Shown: piece by piece, positions 1-12,766 of the stretch
Layout of the letters: the number at the start of each line of letters is the position of its first letter
How positions within the stretch are numbered: the stretch's first letter is position 1
The notes under the pieces: generated by a model
The model's input: only the letters and a program-made list of their open reading frames with translations
The model's database searches: none
What the model was told of the DNA's origin: nothing
DNA from: Reticulascus tulasneorum
Taxonomy: Eukaryota > Ascomycota > Sordariomycetes > Glomerellales > Reticulascaceae
NCBI GenBank assembly: GCA_001557505.1
Contig: LSAX01000004.1
Span: 1,054,001-1,118,000, forward strand
Direction of reading: 5' to 3'
DNA: 64,000 bases
Position numbers and translations under genes: made by a program

Positions 1-1121
1 TTGGCAAGTTCGAACTAGAAGTAGTGAGTAACATTATGAAACACAAAGGGAAGATGAAGTACCTTGTAGATATCAAGATTGTTCTCGACCCAGTCTTTCA
101 GCAAGTTGAATGCTCTCTGATACTTGTTGGGGCCTAAATCATCCACCTTGTTCTGTACGGGTCTGCCATCGGGGCCGAGATGCGACGATTCTTGGCGGAA
201 GATAGATTCGGTTCTCGTGAAACCACGTTTTAGCAGGTAGTCCGTAACCTAATGGTATCTCAGAGTTAGAACATTGATCCCAAAAATGCTCAACATACAG
301 AATGCAATACATAGTCAATGAACAATGGGTTTTCACAGTCCGGATCGGGGATATTCAGTGGAGGCACTCGTCTCTCTGGAGCGTGCCAGCAAATACGGCT
401 AAAAGTATAAGCCTGATCAGTTGCAGGATGTGGAGGACTGTCTGCCACTACAGAATAAGGCCTTGAAGGTGTAGATGGCGCTGTCGTGGGCGACGCCATT
501 GCCACCTTGGGATCTTTCTTCTGTGTTGGGTTCGGAGGAGCTCCTCTTGGCTTTCAGGCCACAACAGGGGGTGTAGGGGCAATGGGTACAAGAGGAAAAG
601 ATAGAGCCAATGCAGCTAACAAAAGGATAGATTTAACTTGGTGCCACTGCTGTGATATGTGCCAGATGGAAGTGCGGCGATGAGAGAGTGGGTAGAGGAT
701 GGCTCGCATGATTTGTGAAGGCTCAATGTTTCCCATAGAGCAGTGACAAGCCCCGCGTTAATCAACTTTCGCGTGTTTTCGCGTGAATTTCATAGAGCCA
801 GCAACTGCATCCCTTGGGCCATCTAGAGAACGCTCCTGAAGAGGCGCGAGAAGGTGCCACTTGGCTTCCCGCAAGCCTGCCCAATGATATGGATGAAGCA
901 TGCACCCCGTTGATGGGCAAGGACGCAGGCGCACAGTACAGCTCCATTTCCAAAACTTGAAACAAACAATCATCAAAGAATGCACTTACGATCTGGTTTA
1001 GATTCTGATTCGATAAAGGAGCGGCCGCTGCTGTAGTCGCGGTTGCGCCTGGAGTAGTCACAGGCTGGGAGAACGTGCCAGGCGCACCGCCGCCAGCACC
1101 CTGACCACCTGCGCCAGACAT
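1..1121 (-). CDS. TAF5: TFIID subunit TAF5, 5' part (cut by window edge)
   Basis: TAF5 is a WD40-repeat subunit of TFIID and SAGA in the nucleus. Only the N-terminus lies here. Model (reverse strand): ATG at 1121, exon 990-1121, exon 63-248, then 1-14 running off the window; all joins are phase 0. Exon 1 is a Gly/Ala/Pro/Thr-rich leader ending LNQI; exon 2 continues [14 protein letters not shown], giving a well-formed LisH motif, followed by the start of the TAF5 N-terminal helical domain ([16 protein letters not shown]). The WD40 repeats would lie beyond position 1. Intron 1 (249-989, 741 nt) is very long for this genome and also contains a second donor (GTATGT at 298) that uses the same acceptor. 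Identity rests on the LisH plus NTD start, so it is strong but not complete. Confidence 0.85.
249..989 (-). other. Long first intron of TAF5 with a possible alternative first exon
   Basis: The intron has donor GTAAGT at 989 and acceptor CATTAG ending at 249. Within it, a reading frame starting with ATG near 500 runs to CATTCT and meets a GTATGT donor at 298. From there to 249 is a normal 50-nt intron with a TTCTAAC branch site. That exon would also join exon 2 in phase 0 but would disrupt the LisH motif. An alternative promoter or an inserted segment are both possible. Confidence 0.5.
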
Positions 1122-1781
1122 CTCGATGTCTTCGATCGGTGCCTTCCTTGGAGTAACCGATGTCCCTACCGCAAGCTCATTCTAGAGAGTCACGAGGGAG
1201 GGTGAACCGGTGACCTGACGGAGCTCAATGCAATGCGCTGCGACCAAATGAGCTGTCCAAGAATAATGTTTGAATTGCGAGAAACGTGAGAATATTTTCG
1301 CTTCAAACTGCCGTTTCGGAGATGGGATGGTTGGTGAGATGGGTGGCGTATTATTTGATGTTGTCAAGCTGTAACAATGAGCCTCATGCAAGGCTGATGG
1401 AGGTATACATGAAATGAAGGTTGGTGAGCTTCAAGAATTTCTCCACAACGCTCTGTGGCGCCATAGGCTCGGTTAAATCTCGGGGCTCAGCTTGCTCCGT
1501 TGGATGACTAAGCTTGCACGTATCGTGATCCATTTTGACTAGCCCACTTTACTCATTCACTGTTGTAACTGAGTGCACAGTCTCATTTCATATTGACATT
1601 CCGGGTTCTCAACAGAGAAAATCATTCGCATCTTTTCCGGGTAAGTAGATGGTTCTATCCACGCTATCTCATACAGCTCCGAGCTGAGATTCCATTGTCA
1701 ATTACACAACCGCGCCTTATCACGGTGTATTTGTCCATCTCTTCAAGCCGCCCTGCAGACCGATTGGCGCTACCAAGCAAA
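1122..1781. promoter_or_regulatory. Shared divergent upstream region TAF5/MED11
   Basis: This 660-bp stretch separates the start codons of two divergently transcribed RNA polymerase II machinery genes. It must hold both promoters and 5' UTRs. No TATA box or specific operator could be assigned by eye, and no protein-like reading frame is present. Confidence 0.5.
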
Positions 1782-2348
1782 ATGTCAGAAAACACAACAC
1801 CAATGGAAGGCGAGGCACCGGAAGTTGATGTCCACGAGCCTTTTACGGGTGAAGAGCGTGTTAGACAGCTCTGTGAAATCGATAAGGTCGGTCTTTACAT
1901 GTAATCTCTCAGTTATTCCCACCTGACTAACCCCCGCCAGAATATCGTCCAACTCATGGTCCACACCAGCTCGGCGATGGGTGTCCTCACCACACAGCCA
2001 AAGGGCATAACCCCTGAACAACAAAAACAGACCTTCAAGGATGCCATGGATGGCCTTCTCTCAACACTGCACACCGTAGATGTGCACATGAAGCGGCAGA
2101 TCATGGGTCTCGAGGAGGCCGGCATCATCAAGCTGCGCAATGAGAAGGCACAAATGGGCGAGGACGCCAGAATAGTGTCCAAGGCGGCACTGGAACCGAA
2201 TGGCGTGGGCACCATTGGGAATCTGGATGTTGGATGGCTGAATAGCCAGAACAACAAGGTCGAGCGGGACATGGAGGCAGAACTGTGGGGAAAGGCGAAA
2301 GTATTTCTGGAGAAGTATGCCGAGGGAGGTGATGTCCAGATGAGGTAG
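1782..2348 (+). CDS. MED11: Mediator complex subunit 11
   Basis: Med11 is a small head-module subunit of Mediator that pairs with Med22. Exons are 1782-1886 and 1941-2348, joined in phase 0; the donor is the weak GTCGGT, with branch CTGAC and acceptor CCAG. The ATG at 1782 is the first in frame that gives the family start. The 170-aa product has an acidic leader, then the motif VRQLCEIDKNIVQLMVHTS typical of Med11, then a helical body ending near KVFLEKYAEGG. Length is in the range of Aspergillus Med11. It is divergent from TAF5, so two general Pol II transcription factors share an intergenic region. Confidence is high from the conserved N-terminal helix. Confidence 0.85.
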
Positions 2349-2646
2349 TGGGTTTGGAAGTGAATCAAGAGGGGTTTTGACGCGTTGCCATTGAATCTGC
2401 CTCTCTTAAGAGGCATCACGGATGGAGAGGTAATTACCGGTGTGTTGCGCAGGGTAATCAAATTGAGCATATGTGCTAACTTTTTGTCTCATAAGGCGTA
2501 CAAACCATAATTTTTGCGGATTTAAACTACACGGAAAAGAATTGCGATACTTCCCATTTTTCGACAACAGCTCAATGTCATCCTTCGGTCGAAGCTGGCC
2601 TCATCGATGTCGCGCTCATCTCAGCAGCTAGTCCCTCCAGGGGCAA

Positions 2647-3936
2647 CTACTTGAGCAGCGGACTGGTACACCCAACATCCACTCCCCGGAAATGTGACCA
2701 AGTCCCTTCTTTCGTGGCCTCTCGATACATGCTCTTGTCGATCTGCTTCGAAAGCAGGTTGCAGATGAAGCCTTGCTTCTGCTCGCCATGCTCGAAAGAC
2801 GGGATGAAGCCCGGATACCCGTTGGCCGGATCCGGCAAGCCTACGAGCATTAGCATCCCCCATTACTGTCGCTCCCAAAAAGCAGGACAGACTTACCAAA
2901 ACCGACGACGAATCCAGTGCACTTGTTCAGATTCTTGATACAGGCGATCTTGCACTGCGCCTCCATATACTTCTCGTTATCCCCGGTGAACTCGCCCTCT
3001 TGCACAAACGCCGCCCAGCGGTTCTTCGCCACCCACTTCCCATCGAGATAGTAGCTATTCCAACCTTGATCTGGCTTCACATCGATGAGGCCCAGCTCCT
3101 CGCACTCGGAGGTGATGGGACACGCGACGTCATCAGTGCAGCAGAACTCACCGTTGCACCGCGTCCAATTTGCCTCCGTGCTGAGAACGGTGTCCCGCTT
3201 TGTCACGCGGCAGAGCTTGTTGTAGGCATGGGAGACGGCGCCAACGGCGGTTCGTGGGGAGGTGCTGAAAACCGACTGGTCGATCCTGGGTGTGGCGTTA
3301 GGGTGGGCAATGCATGGTGTGGTGGGGGTGGGGATAGGAGGTAGGTCCTGGGAAGGGAGTGGCGGAAGCAGACATGGAACTTACAGAGCGTTGAAGAAGA
3401 CGCACTCGAAACCACGTGCGGCTAATTGGTCAGAGGTGGAAAGATGCAGGGAAGGAATAACGTACTGGTTCGACCAACAAAAGAAAGACAACCCTGGAGT
3501 GTATTGCAACCATACTGGCACCTGAACTCGGCGTACGCATAAAACTCCGAACCCAAGGCATCCCAGTTCTGCAAAGCACCAGCATATCCGTCAGTACACG
3601 CCGGTTCAACCTGCCCATCCCCAGGACGAAATCACGAACCTGAACACCCAGCTTGTGCCCATCAACCCACGTAGTCTGCAACACAAAGCCGCCCGCATTC
3701 ATACCCGGAGCTGGAGCTACAAGTGCGTAGTCAATATCCCAGTCCTGGACCCGAGTGGACGCGCCGGAGACACAGGTCGGAGACGGGAGGCTGACGGGGC
3801 CGGTATAAGTCACGGGCGGAGCAGTGGCAGTCGCCACGCCTGATGAGGCCGTTGTGCCGTGGAAGATTGGGGTGGGCGCCTGGGGGAGGGCGGCTACTAG
3901 GCCCATACACGCTAGGAGGGTGAAGAGACGGGTCAT
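2647..3936 (-). CDS. Secreted cysteine-rich protein, unknown function
   Basis: Five exons on the reverse strand: 3640-3936, 3466-3568, 3385-3421 (37 nt), 2897-3285 and 2647-2840; phases match at every join and the last intron has a GCTAATG branch site. The product is about 339 aa. It starts MTRLFTLLACMGLVAALPQA, a clear signal peptide with an Ala-Leu-Pro cleavage region, followed by a Thr/Pro/Ala-rich linker and then a domain with many Cys (RCQYGCNTLQGC, CNGEFCCTDDVACPIT, CKIACIKNLNKC). The spacing suggests disulfide-bonded domains of the PAN/apple-like kind seen in fungal extracellular proteins, but I do not recognise a named family. Upstream in-frame TTG codons were ignored in favour of the ATG at 3936. 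Confidence 0.7.
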
Positions 3937-6183
3937 GGTAGCGGTTGCTGAAGAGAGCAAGGAAATATGGGATTGTGGGGAAGGCAGACTAATGCAGGAG
4001 AAAGCGTTGATCGGCTTTACTACGGCGTCGACTCAATGATTCAAAATCCCAGAAAGCAGACGAGAAGAGAGACGAAACATTGGGCGTACCAATGAGCAAC
4101 CAAGAGAGCAACGACCCTTTAATATCTACTCTCTCCATCCACAAGCCTCAAAGTCCAGCCAGGGAAACGGGAATGGGCGCTCGGGGACGCACAGCACCGA
4201 CAGGTGCGAGAGTGAGGTTTAATTCCTTGCCGTCCGCCAGGCATACACGGCCAGTGCCATGTACCACCTAGCCCACGAGGGGAGAAGCGGCTAGGCATGG
4301 GGGGGGATGGACAAGATAGTTGGAGGATCGGGGGTACGATAACGTCCCGCTGTCGTTTTGTGTTGCTATTCTGGCCGTGTGACGGTTCATCCGGGGACTA
4401 GTCTAGAATCACGAAGGAGAGTGGACGTGCATACTGCTGATTTGGCGGAGCCCCCAGCTTGCTGGGGTAGTCCCACACAAGCTCATCGACCTCAATATAG
4501 CATTTACGCTTGCTAGCGAAGTCAGGTTATACCGAGTATCCTCAAGAAGTCATCATCCAACCTGATGTGCTAGTCCGTGTAGAAATCCGGCCACCGCTGA
4601 CCCTGCCTGCCCAAGTATAGAAACAGGCATCACGGCCGTCATCAACGGAGACAGAAGAAGCTCAGCATCGACTGTCTCACAGTCTACCTACATCCCATCA
4701 GAACAAACACTGACACGACAAAGAGCCACGCAGTCGTCGTACAACTGCTCAAAATGCGGAGTGCATATGACTACGATTCCCGATCCCGCAAGCCTCCAAT
4801 CCTTCAAATAAACAAACTTGTGCTACCTTCCCAGCCCAGCCAGCGCAATATCCGCCCCAAATTGCCCACGCAATCGACGTCCTCCATCCCCCCCTTTTCC
4901 TGGTCTCGATGAACTGCCAACGGGACACCCCCAACCAGCCCAGCCGCACTACCAAACTGAAACCCTAACTCTTAGGCGAGAAGACACAACGCGCAGAACC
5001 AGGAAGAAAAACGGGCTATCCTCCCCCCCCAGGGCGGGCGGCAAAAGACAAAATCCTATGGCTAAATTACCCGCGAACGCACACTACCGACGCACTCTGG
5101 ACGCCATCTAATATATCCCGCCCACAGCGCACGCTCGCAAGGTCCCCTTCGCAATATATTCACAACCCAAATCTAGCATCCTCAGGAGTCCTGGACTGGC
5201 GGTGTACCCAGGATAAAGTTATCTCCCGCCGCGCCGTCCAATTTCCAGGCCGCGCCATGCCCACAAGCATGGGAACGACTTCAGGCCACGAGCAGGGACC
5301 CCATTTCTCTTCTGCTTTTACTTTTTCAAAACCCGGATCTTCATATCGTGAGCAAATCGTGGACTTTTCAGCCTCCTGAGGCATGTGTGGGTTAAGTGGT
5401 TGACTGGGTTAGTGGAAACTACGCAGAGCCTCAACTCTTGTCTGCTATCCATGGCCTGATCTACGGCAAGCGACAATTTTCCGATTCGACCGTCCGATCT
5501 CCGGAACCCCCGCAAAGGAGCAGCGATTTGCATGCGAGGGCACCCCGGTGCCGCCGTGTCGCAGTCCATCCCATGTGCCACGGGCGGTGAAGTGGGCAGA
5601 CTTGGCAGACACAAGCATGTCAGTTTGCTCCAGGCGCCACTCATGCACCTAAGCAGCAAATAAACGATGATGCGACGAGCTGGATATGCATGACTAACGC
5701 TATCTTTATTAGTTCTGTCTGCCATTAGGAGTGCCCATCAAGGGTCAAGGATGAAAGAGGAGTCCACCCAGTCCGTGCCGTACAGTACAATCTCCCAATG
5801 CCACAATTAGTAAACCAAACTCTGGGTAGGCGAGAACAGCCGTACCAAAACTCTCCATACAAGATGCTGCCATTGCCGTCCCATGCTGAAGATGTGCAAA
5901 TGCAGACACTAAACTCGGATGTCTCGAGATCCGGACTGGAGACTTCGTGCCATTCGTTCGTTCGTCGCAATAGTCGTCCGTTACGCTGGATATATAGTAC
6001 ACGCATCATCTGCCGTTTCCAGATCTACTTTGTCATCAAAGTGGACCAACACCCAAGTCATCCGTACCACATGCATCCTTTGGCATGATCCTTAGCACAC
6101 TGATGGTCCTCCCATGGAGACCTTTCCGCTAAAAGATTGTCCGATGTAACAGATCGGTTGCATATCTTGGCACCTGCGTGATA
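3937..6183. other. Gene-poor stretch, 2.2 kb
   Basis: No supported gene. The part near 4740-5150 is C-rich with runs of seven to nine C, and 5160-6090 has only short overlapping reading frames on both strands without family motifs. It lies between the start of the secreted-protein gene and the end of PFF1, so it should contain the promoter of the former and the 3' UTR of the latter. Confidence 0.4.
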
Positions 6184-9100
6184 TCAAACCGAAAAGCGTT
6201 TGCGACCTTCTACCAATCCTACTCCATACTTGGTGACGGCAATCCAGTCCGGGGAGAATTGCAGGCTTTCGGTCAGCGCTGGAATTGTGCCTGCTTCATT
6301 GGCATCGCTCCACGAGCACATGATCTTACCCTCGAGGCTGGATGGTGACGTAAGTGAGAGTCCTGTCTGTGCTACACCAGGTTGGGGCCGTCGAGCTTTC
6401 AATTCTCCTTCGCTCCACTGGCCCGATGGTGTCGCAGGCGATGCAGGTTGGGAAAGATCACTGGTGGACTCCGCATTCTTCCATTCTATTGTAACATTCC
6501 ACGGCTTTGAAAAGTCCCTTCGCCAGAGTTGGAGTTTTGAGATGCCTTTGTCAGGAAATCGGCCAAAGCGGGGGTCGATATCAACACCGCCATGAATGTC
6601 AAACCCATGAATAGGCGTTTCAAACTCGAGAGTACATTGCTTTGTGTTGATGGCATGGATGTCAAGAGTAGCCCTGTTCACGTCCTTGTCTGGACGGCTG
6701 ACATTGATTGATACCAGGTCAGAATATTTGTGCTTCAGAGATCGGCTTTCATCGAAGCTATCGGCCAGTTCTGGTGAGACTGACTCTCCGTCGTAATAGC
6801 AGTTGGACAACAATCCTGGAGGTGATGATGCTGCAATGCAAGACAAGTCTTGACCCGCTGCTGAAGGTAACTCGGCAATCAGTAGTCGAATGTACTTTTC
6901 AATGCCAGTATGGTGGACTGTCGTTGTGCCTTCGTCAAGGTCAAGTTCTTGGCGGAAGTAAACCTTGTACCTGTTGTTTGCAGAAAAAGGGAATACAACT
7001 AAGTTGTAGATAAGGGTGCCGGCCAAGATTGCTAACAGCAAAAGAGGCACCCGGTGATTGACTCTGTGGATGAATGGAGTCAGTGGTAGGAGGAGTATAA
7101 TGCTGAAGGCAGCGATAGCGAGGTAGGACAGAAGTACATCTGAACCGTCTGAGCCACTATATTGAGTGGATGCAGTGATAAATAAGCCAACTGGGCCGAA
7201 TATAGTGAGCGTGACCGGTGCCAAAAGCAAGAGCTGTATGAACCACGTCCAAGTTGGTAGCCTTCCGGACCAAGACTGCTCGTGCTCGAACGGCTGATGC
7301 TTCTCTTTGGCCTCGCCTGATCCATTCATGAGTGCCGAGATAGATCGTCGGTAGGTCGTGGCGAAGGTTGTCCGAATGTTTTGTCCAGTCCCTGCCTCCC
7401 CACTTCTCAAGGGGGTCGTCTCGGTTGGACCGTCATCATCTTCATCGCTTCCGCTACGGATAGAGTTGGTATTCTCCAATTCGCTGGGTGTCGGTGCAAT
7501 CAGCTCATCAGCATGAGGCACCGCGTTGATGTGGTCCCGAGTTTGGTGATCATCATGGACGCCCTGTGCAAAGTCCTTCTTGGTGGGCAAAGTGAATAAC
7601 TCGGCCAACGTGATCAAGGTCGAGAGGAAGATAGCCGAATGGAGGAAAACGAACGGATAGAACGCGGCGATACGAAATCGGTCCTCAAAAACTGTTGCGA
7701 CAACAAGAATGGCCCATCCGATAGCGAATAACCATATGTGAGCATACCCACGGTGCAATGCACTTGGCCTGACAACGCTTGCGCCTCTAGAGACCATCCA
7801 GAATGTGAAGTAAAAGAGGGAGAGCATCATACCCCAGCTGTGGAAGAGATTAGCTTATGGTGAAAAAATAGCGCAGAGTAGCATCAGAGGCGTCTTAGAG
7901 ATGCAGGAGAGACTTACACCGCATAATCGCTGCTATACACAATCATCGGGTTGATCTTCCTGATCAAGAAGGCCGCAAAAATGGTCAAAGTTCCAGCAAA
8001 CCCCAGAGCGAAGGGGAACCGAAAGAGCCCTTTGAGTCCACCAAGAGTCACTGGATCATCCTCTTCCTCGTCATCGTGAACATGCACCTTCCCTGAGAAG
8101 AAGTAGTACTTGTCCTGCCGGGCGAGGAGGAAGGTGAACAGAATGAGGAGTAATGGCGAGACGATGAGCAGAGTTAAAGACCATGCAAATAGGCCGCGAA
8201 GCCCGAAGACGACAAATCCCTTTCCAAAGACATCAAACCATACACCATCGCTTGCTCTTCCACTGGGTATCTTTTTCCTATCGCCATCGGGTCGGGGGCC
8301 ATTGAAAGTGCTGCCAGTATTCCCAGACAGGTTCTCAACGACTTTGATAGAGTTGGACAGCATATGCCAAAGGCTGTCTGGTGAGCTATGTCGCGTATCA
8401 TCCTGGTTAGTGTGATAACGGGAACGCGGGCGGTAGAATGCAAGATCAAGTCCCCGTTGACCGTATACGTCGTGCCAAACACTATAATCAGTCCCGCTCC
8501 TAACCGCCCCAGTCTTGAACGCATCAGATGCAAAAACGGAGCCGAATGGGTCTGGAGTGTTATAAAACGCCTTGCTAACTTCCAAATCGGTCGTGCGAAA
8601 GAGCATAGCCCGGCCGCCAGCACCAGCCCCCTCCAAGTTTAAGAATGTTGTGGCGAAAGGAAATAAAGGAGAGTAGGAGAAGGCACGAGCTCCCAGCAGG
8701 CCATCTTCTTCGCCATTGTTAAGAATAAACACGATTCCCTTTTTGGGCTGGTTTCCGCGGGTAGTAAAGTAGCTAATCATCTGAAGAATGGAAACACATC
8801 CCATTCCATCGTCGGTAGCTCCGTAGCCAGTTGAGACCCTGCTTTTGGTTAGCTGACGAACACAGCTTCTTCAGAGTTACACACGAGTCATAATGGGCAT
8901 TGACGAGAACACCTCCTTTGCCGGGTATCTGATTTCCATCGTATTTGGCGTTCTTCCACCACTCCCCATCCTCGTCCTGCGTTCCACGAACGTAACAGAT
9001 AATGTTGGTACCCTCGAAGTATACGCCGGTCCCGGGTACTGCATCGGATACCACGGTGCCTATTGGACTCAGCGCGTAGGCCCAGGTGACGTTCGAGATC

Positions 9101-9558
9101 AGGTCGTCGAAGATTGTAGCGGCGGACCCCGAGGATCGTGGCTCAAGGGTATCAGGCGTTTCATTTCGAGGAGTGCTACTCGGTCGTAACAGTTAGCTTC
9201 AATTGAGCGCTTCTTATGGCAGAAAATCTTACAAATCCGTTGACCAAACCTTTCCTCCAGACTGCTCGATGGTATAGTCAACCTTGTTGGCCGTCAGAAT
9301 GTCCTTACAGCGTTTCAGGAGATATTCTCGTGTCCCTTCATTCTCGTAGCTGTTGTAGGGATGGTAATTGCGGCTGATGACCGTGAGATCGTGCCATGCC
9401 TCCTCAAGGTTAACCCCAGAATATCCACTGGCTTTGCTTGGGTTGATTGGGGCGGATTCATGGATGTAGACGAGCGGAAAGAGAAATGCGGCGTAGACGA
9501 TGATGGTCCAAAAGGTGACTGGGCCGGGCGTAAACCCGAATGGATTGTGGGACGTCAT
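6184..9558 (-). CDS. PFF1: Vacuolar membrane protease, M28 family (PFF1-like)
   Basis: PFF1 is a multi-pass vacuolar membrane protein with a lumenal M28 zinc metallopeptidase domain. Four exons: 9233-9558, 8885-9175, 7918-8838 and 6184-7837, total 1063 aa; all phases agree. The N-terminus has one membrane segment ([17 protein letters not shown]), then the peptidase domain with expected zinc and catalytic motifs: [31 protein letters not shown] and [11 protein letters not shown]. The second half has repeated hydrophobic segments (for example [19 protein letters not shown]) and acidic loops, then a lumenal C-terminal domain. Start at ATG 9558 matches the family opening [14 protein letters not shown]. 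Length fits the family. Very confident. Confidence 0.93.
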
Positions 9559-10630
9559 GATTGAATCTATGGGTGAACGACAGGGGAGCTAGGTCTTGTT
9601 AAGCTATCGAATGAAAGGCAGAGAATGCCAAAGGCTGCAGATAAGAGCTCCAAGGAGCCAATGCTATGCAGCAACTGCTGTTGCGAGGGAGAGGTAAGGG
9701 CACCGATGGAGATGAATGATGCTTAGGATAGGACAAGCAATCGACGCATAGAAGAGAGGTAATCGAACGAGATGCTGTTCAAGCTGCAGCCCTCCAACCA
9801 ACGTGGGAGACTTGCTGCCTTGCCTGCCTTGACCTGCAGGAAGACGTCAGCTACAGAGGGTAGAGTTGAATGGGAATCGGAAGTGAGAAACACGCCGAAA
9901 TGTTGCGCTCATCCAAATTGCGGGGTGCTACCCAGGTAGCAAAGGATGGTGGCCCAAGCTCCCAAATCACGTAGTAACTTAATTACGTAGTAACTTACGT
10001 AGGTACGGAGTAGTAGTTGGTATTGTTCTACCACACGTAGAGGCCCCGGCCACAAGATGTCATACATGTCCGATCTGGACGTCGTATTTGTGGATTACCC
10101 AAGTAGATACAAAACGTTCGAACACCATTGCAGCGGCATGGCTGACAGCCTTTGCTTGCTCTTGGTGACAAATCCAAAAGAGTCTCTACAGTTCACGTTG
10201 CCTTTTTGGCATGCAAAGAGAAGGTAATTAGATCCTGCGGACGACGACATTTGAGGTGCAAGCCTTGAACGAAGCAACGGCCCGTACAGATTCATCACGA
10301 AGCGGATTTGGCATGTGAAAGTGTTCAAAGATATCTAAAGGTCCTAATGAAATTAGTGCCTACGTTTTACTATGGCTATACCGCAATTGTCAATTTTAGT
10401 ACTTGTACAGGAGTTAAAGTTCCACCTCTCGACAGCGATTCGCAATGAGCGAATTCAAAGTCTCCCTTTCGACGGGATTGTGCCCGAGTCTTGTCAAGAC
10501 AGCATAACGGCTACCTAGAGGTCAATGACACGCAACTTGACTCAAATGCTATTTGGTTAGTCGCGATTATTAGTCCATTAGGGCTGTTTGTCTGTCTCTG
10601 TCTGTCTGTTGGCTGGCTGGTCTCGGTCCA
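9559..10630. other. Intergenic region PFF1/BBP with short tandem motif
   Basis: No gene supported. A 13-nt sequence ACGTAGTAACTTA occurs twice at 9969-9981 and 9985-9997, directly followed by more ACGTA/TACGGAGTA words. PFF1 upstream sequence and the BBP 3' end share this region. Confidence 0.4.
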
Positions 10631-12766
10631 CTAAGCACCAGGTGGAGGAGGTGGTGGAGGCTGATCGCTCGGGGGTGGAGGAGGAGCATTGTCAGATGGC
10701 GGTGGCGGTGGAACAGCCCCTGCGTACTGCTGAATGAGATCATTAAGCCCGCCAGCAAGTCCAGGAGGAGCTCCTAGTCCTGGAGCACCAGGGGGAGGAG
10801 GCAGTCCTGGAGGAGGGGCAGCCATGCCAGGCGGGGCCCCGTAGCCAGAATAACCAGCATAGCCGGCGCCATAACCACTCTGCGTTCCAGGAGCCTGTGC
10901 CCATGGAGCAGGGGCTCCTGCTCCTGCTTGTGCGCCGTAGTTCTGGCCGCCGTAGTAGTTATCACCACCCTGGTTGTCGTTTCCGCGGTTTCGATCACGA
11001 GCCCAAGGAGCCGCACCGCCGCCGCCGCCACCACCACCACCGCCAGCAGCGGCGCCACCCCCGTCGTTTCCAGACTCGTTGCGAGACCGCCACGGGGCAG
11101 GGCCGCCGGTTGGACCACGCTGCCAAGGCTTAGCATCTCCCCCGGCGTTGTTGTAGGACCCAGGGCCAGCCTCAAGGCGAGCTGGGGCTGCTCCGCTAGC
11201 GGAACCGCCGCCAAGTTCTTGCATGAGTTGCTGCAGATGTTATTAGTCTACTTATCATTCTTTGGGACAGATAGGACATACCTCGTATTCACGATCGACT
11301 TCGTCGCCGCCACCAATGCGACCAGCGGGCGGACGGCCGGCGGCGGCGGCGCCATCATTGCGCCAGCTAGCACCCTTCTGTCTATCGGGACAGTCCCTTG
11401 CCATGTGGCCAGCGTTTCCACAAATACGGCAAATGATGCTGGCAGTATAATTCTGTTTCTCGGGGCAGTCGTACTTGCGGTGACCGATCTGGCCGCAGTT
11501 CTGGCAAGCCTGGTTCTCGTCGTCTCGGAGGGTTCCATTCAGGGCCGCAAGCTCTCTGAGCTGGTTTCGTTTGAGTTCGTTTTGACCCTCGGGGATGGAA
11601 GCAGCCTGAGTATATTAGTCTCTGGTTAAAGGAGAGTAGTCGGGATCGGGACTTACGGTTTCAATGACGTTGTGGATCAACTTCTTAGCCTTGTTGACCT
11701 TCTCCTCGGTGTCCGCCATGATGAGACAGTGCAGGTCTTCTTCTTGGTTACTGGCATGAGCAGCATCAGAACGGCCTTTGCCTTCCTTGACGGAGCCTTT
11801 GCCACGGATAGCGATCTTGGCGCCAGATTCCCCTTCCATTTTCTTGAGTGTATTACCACGTGGTCCGATAAGTAAGCCAACTTAGTAAGTAGAGCTAAGT
11901 GTTAGTATATGTATCAAAAGGTTAGAGCAAAATGGAGTTCCCATTCTCAAGACAAGGCCAGGTATGGCACAACACGCGGACGATGCAATGACAAGTCTGG
12001 CCAGATTCCAAGCGGGAAAGGGGAAAGAAGAATATTGGTTAGAAGGGTTAGGAGGTTAGCAATCATACTGAAGTTAATCTCTGGATAGTCGTTCACAGGC
12101 ACGTAGACCTTCTCTTGGGTCTTGGTGGGCCTGCGATAATCCTGTGGTGGATGATAGTTAGGAATAGTTTTCATTGCCTTCTCGATGAGCTTGTGGCGCT
12201 CGTCTTCGAGTCGCTTTCGGTAACGGTATTCTCGTGTGTTAATACGCCGACCGTGGTTGTCGTATTGCGGAGGCGGCGAAGGAGATCTAAAAATGCATGT
12301 TAGAGGACACGAAATAAATTGGCATAATTTTCAAGGGATATTTACCTATCACCATCCGCAGGGACAACGTCGTCGATACGAAGCTTTTGGCTGATCTCCT
12401 CGATTCGCAAATGCAAGGTATAGGCCTCCAACTGTTCACTGGTCATGTTTGCCATGATAGCGGTCGGAAGGCCCATCAGACCAGCAGCCTTGTTCTCGGA
12501 TGCGTCGCCCCATCGATTTCTCTTCTTGCGGCGCCGAGGGCCATCGCTTTCGGTACCTGAGCCTAGTTAGATTTGAAAATGAAGAAAGAGGAAATTTCGG
12601 GACAGGACTTACGAGGCTCTGGGCTCCGTCCGCGCTTCACCGCGCCATCGCCGTTTGAGTAGCCATCGTTGCTGCCGCCATCATCAAACGAGTCGCCACC
12701 GAATCGGCGTGCTTTCCCCAGAGGGATGTTGTTAGATCCTGTGATTCCTTGGCTTCTCCACGCCAT
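10631..12766 (-). CDS. BBP: Branchpoint-bridging protein (SF1/BBP, Msl5)
   Basis: BBP binds the intron branch-point sequence in the early spliceosome and bridges to U2AF and U1. Six exons: 12613-12766, 12346-12556, 12069-12286, 11657-11880, 11282-11605 and 10631-11230, total 576 aa. Domains in order: SF1 helix-hairpin region with [10 protein letters not shown] and [20 protein letters not shown]; a KH-QUA2 RNA-binding domain including [19 protein letters not shown]; two CCHC zinc knuckles, [14 protein letters not shown] and [14 protein letters not shown]; and a Gly/Pro-rich tail with PPPPP runs near the stop. Start [17 protein letters not shown] is the usual family start. Every exon phase fits. 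The tail is low complexity, which produces long shadow frames on both strands. Confidence 0.95.

Noticed and set aside
762..1121. A 119-codon reverse frame as a complete small gene
   Set aside because: The part after LNQI is intron read-through; the GTAAGT donor and the LisH continuation at 248 show it is TAF5 exon 1.
5725..6009. Reverse 94-codon frame downstream of PFF1
   Set aside because: Has an ATG but no recognisable domain, and overlaps other frames of similar size; lies where a 3' UTR is expected.
10897..11629. Forward frames rich in Arg/His or Val/Thr opposite BBP
   Set aside because: Produced by the Gly/Pro-rich low-complexity tail of BBP read on the other strand.
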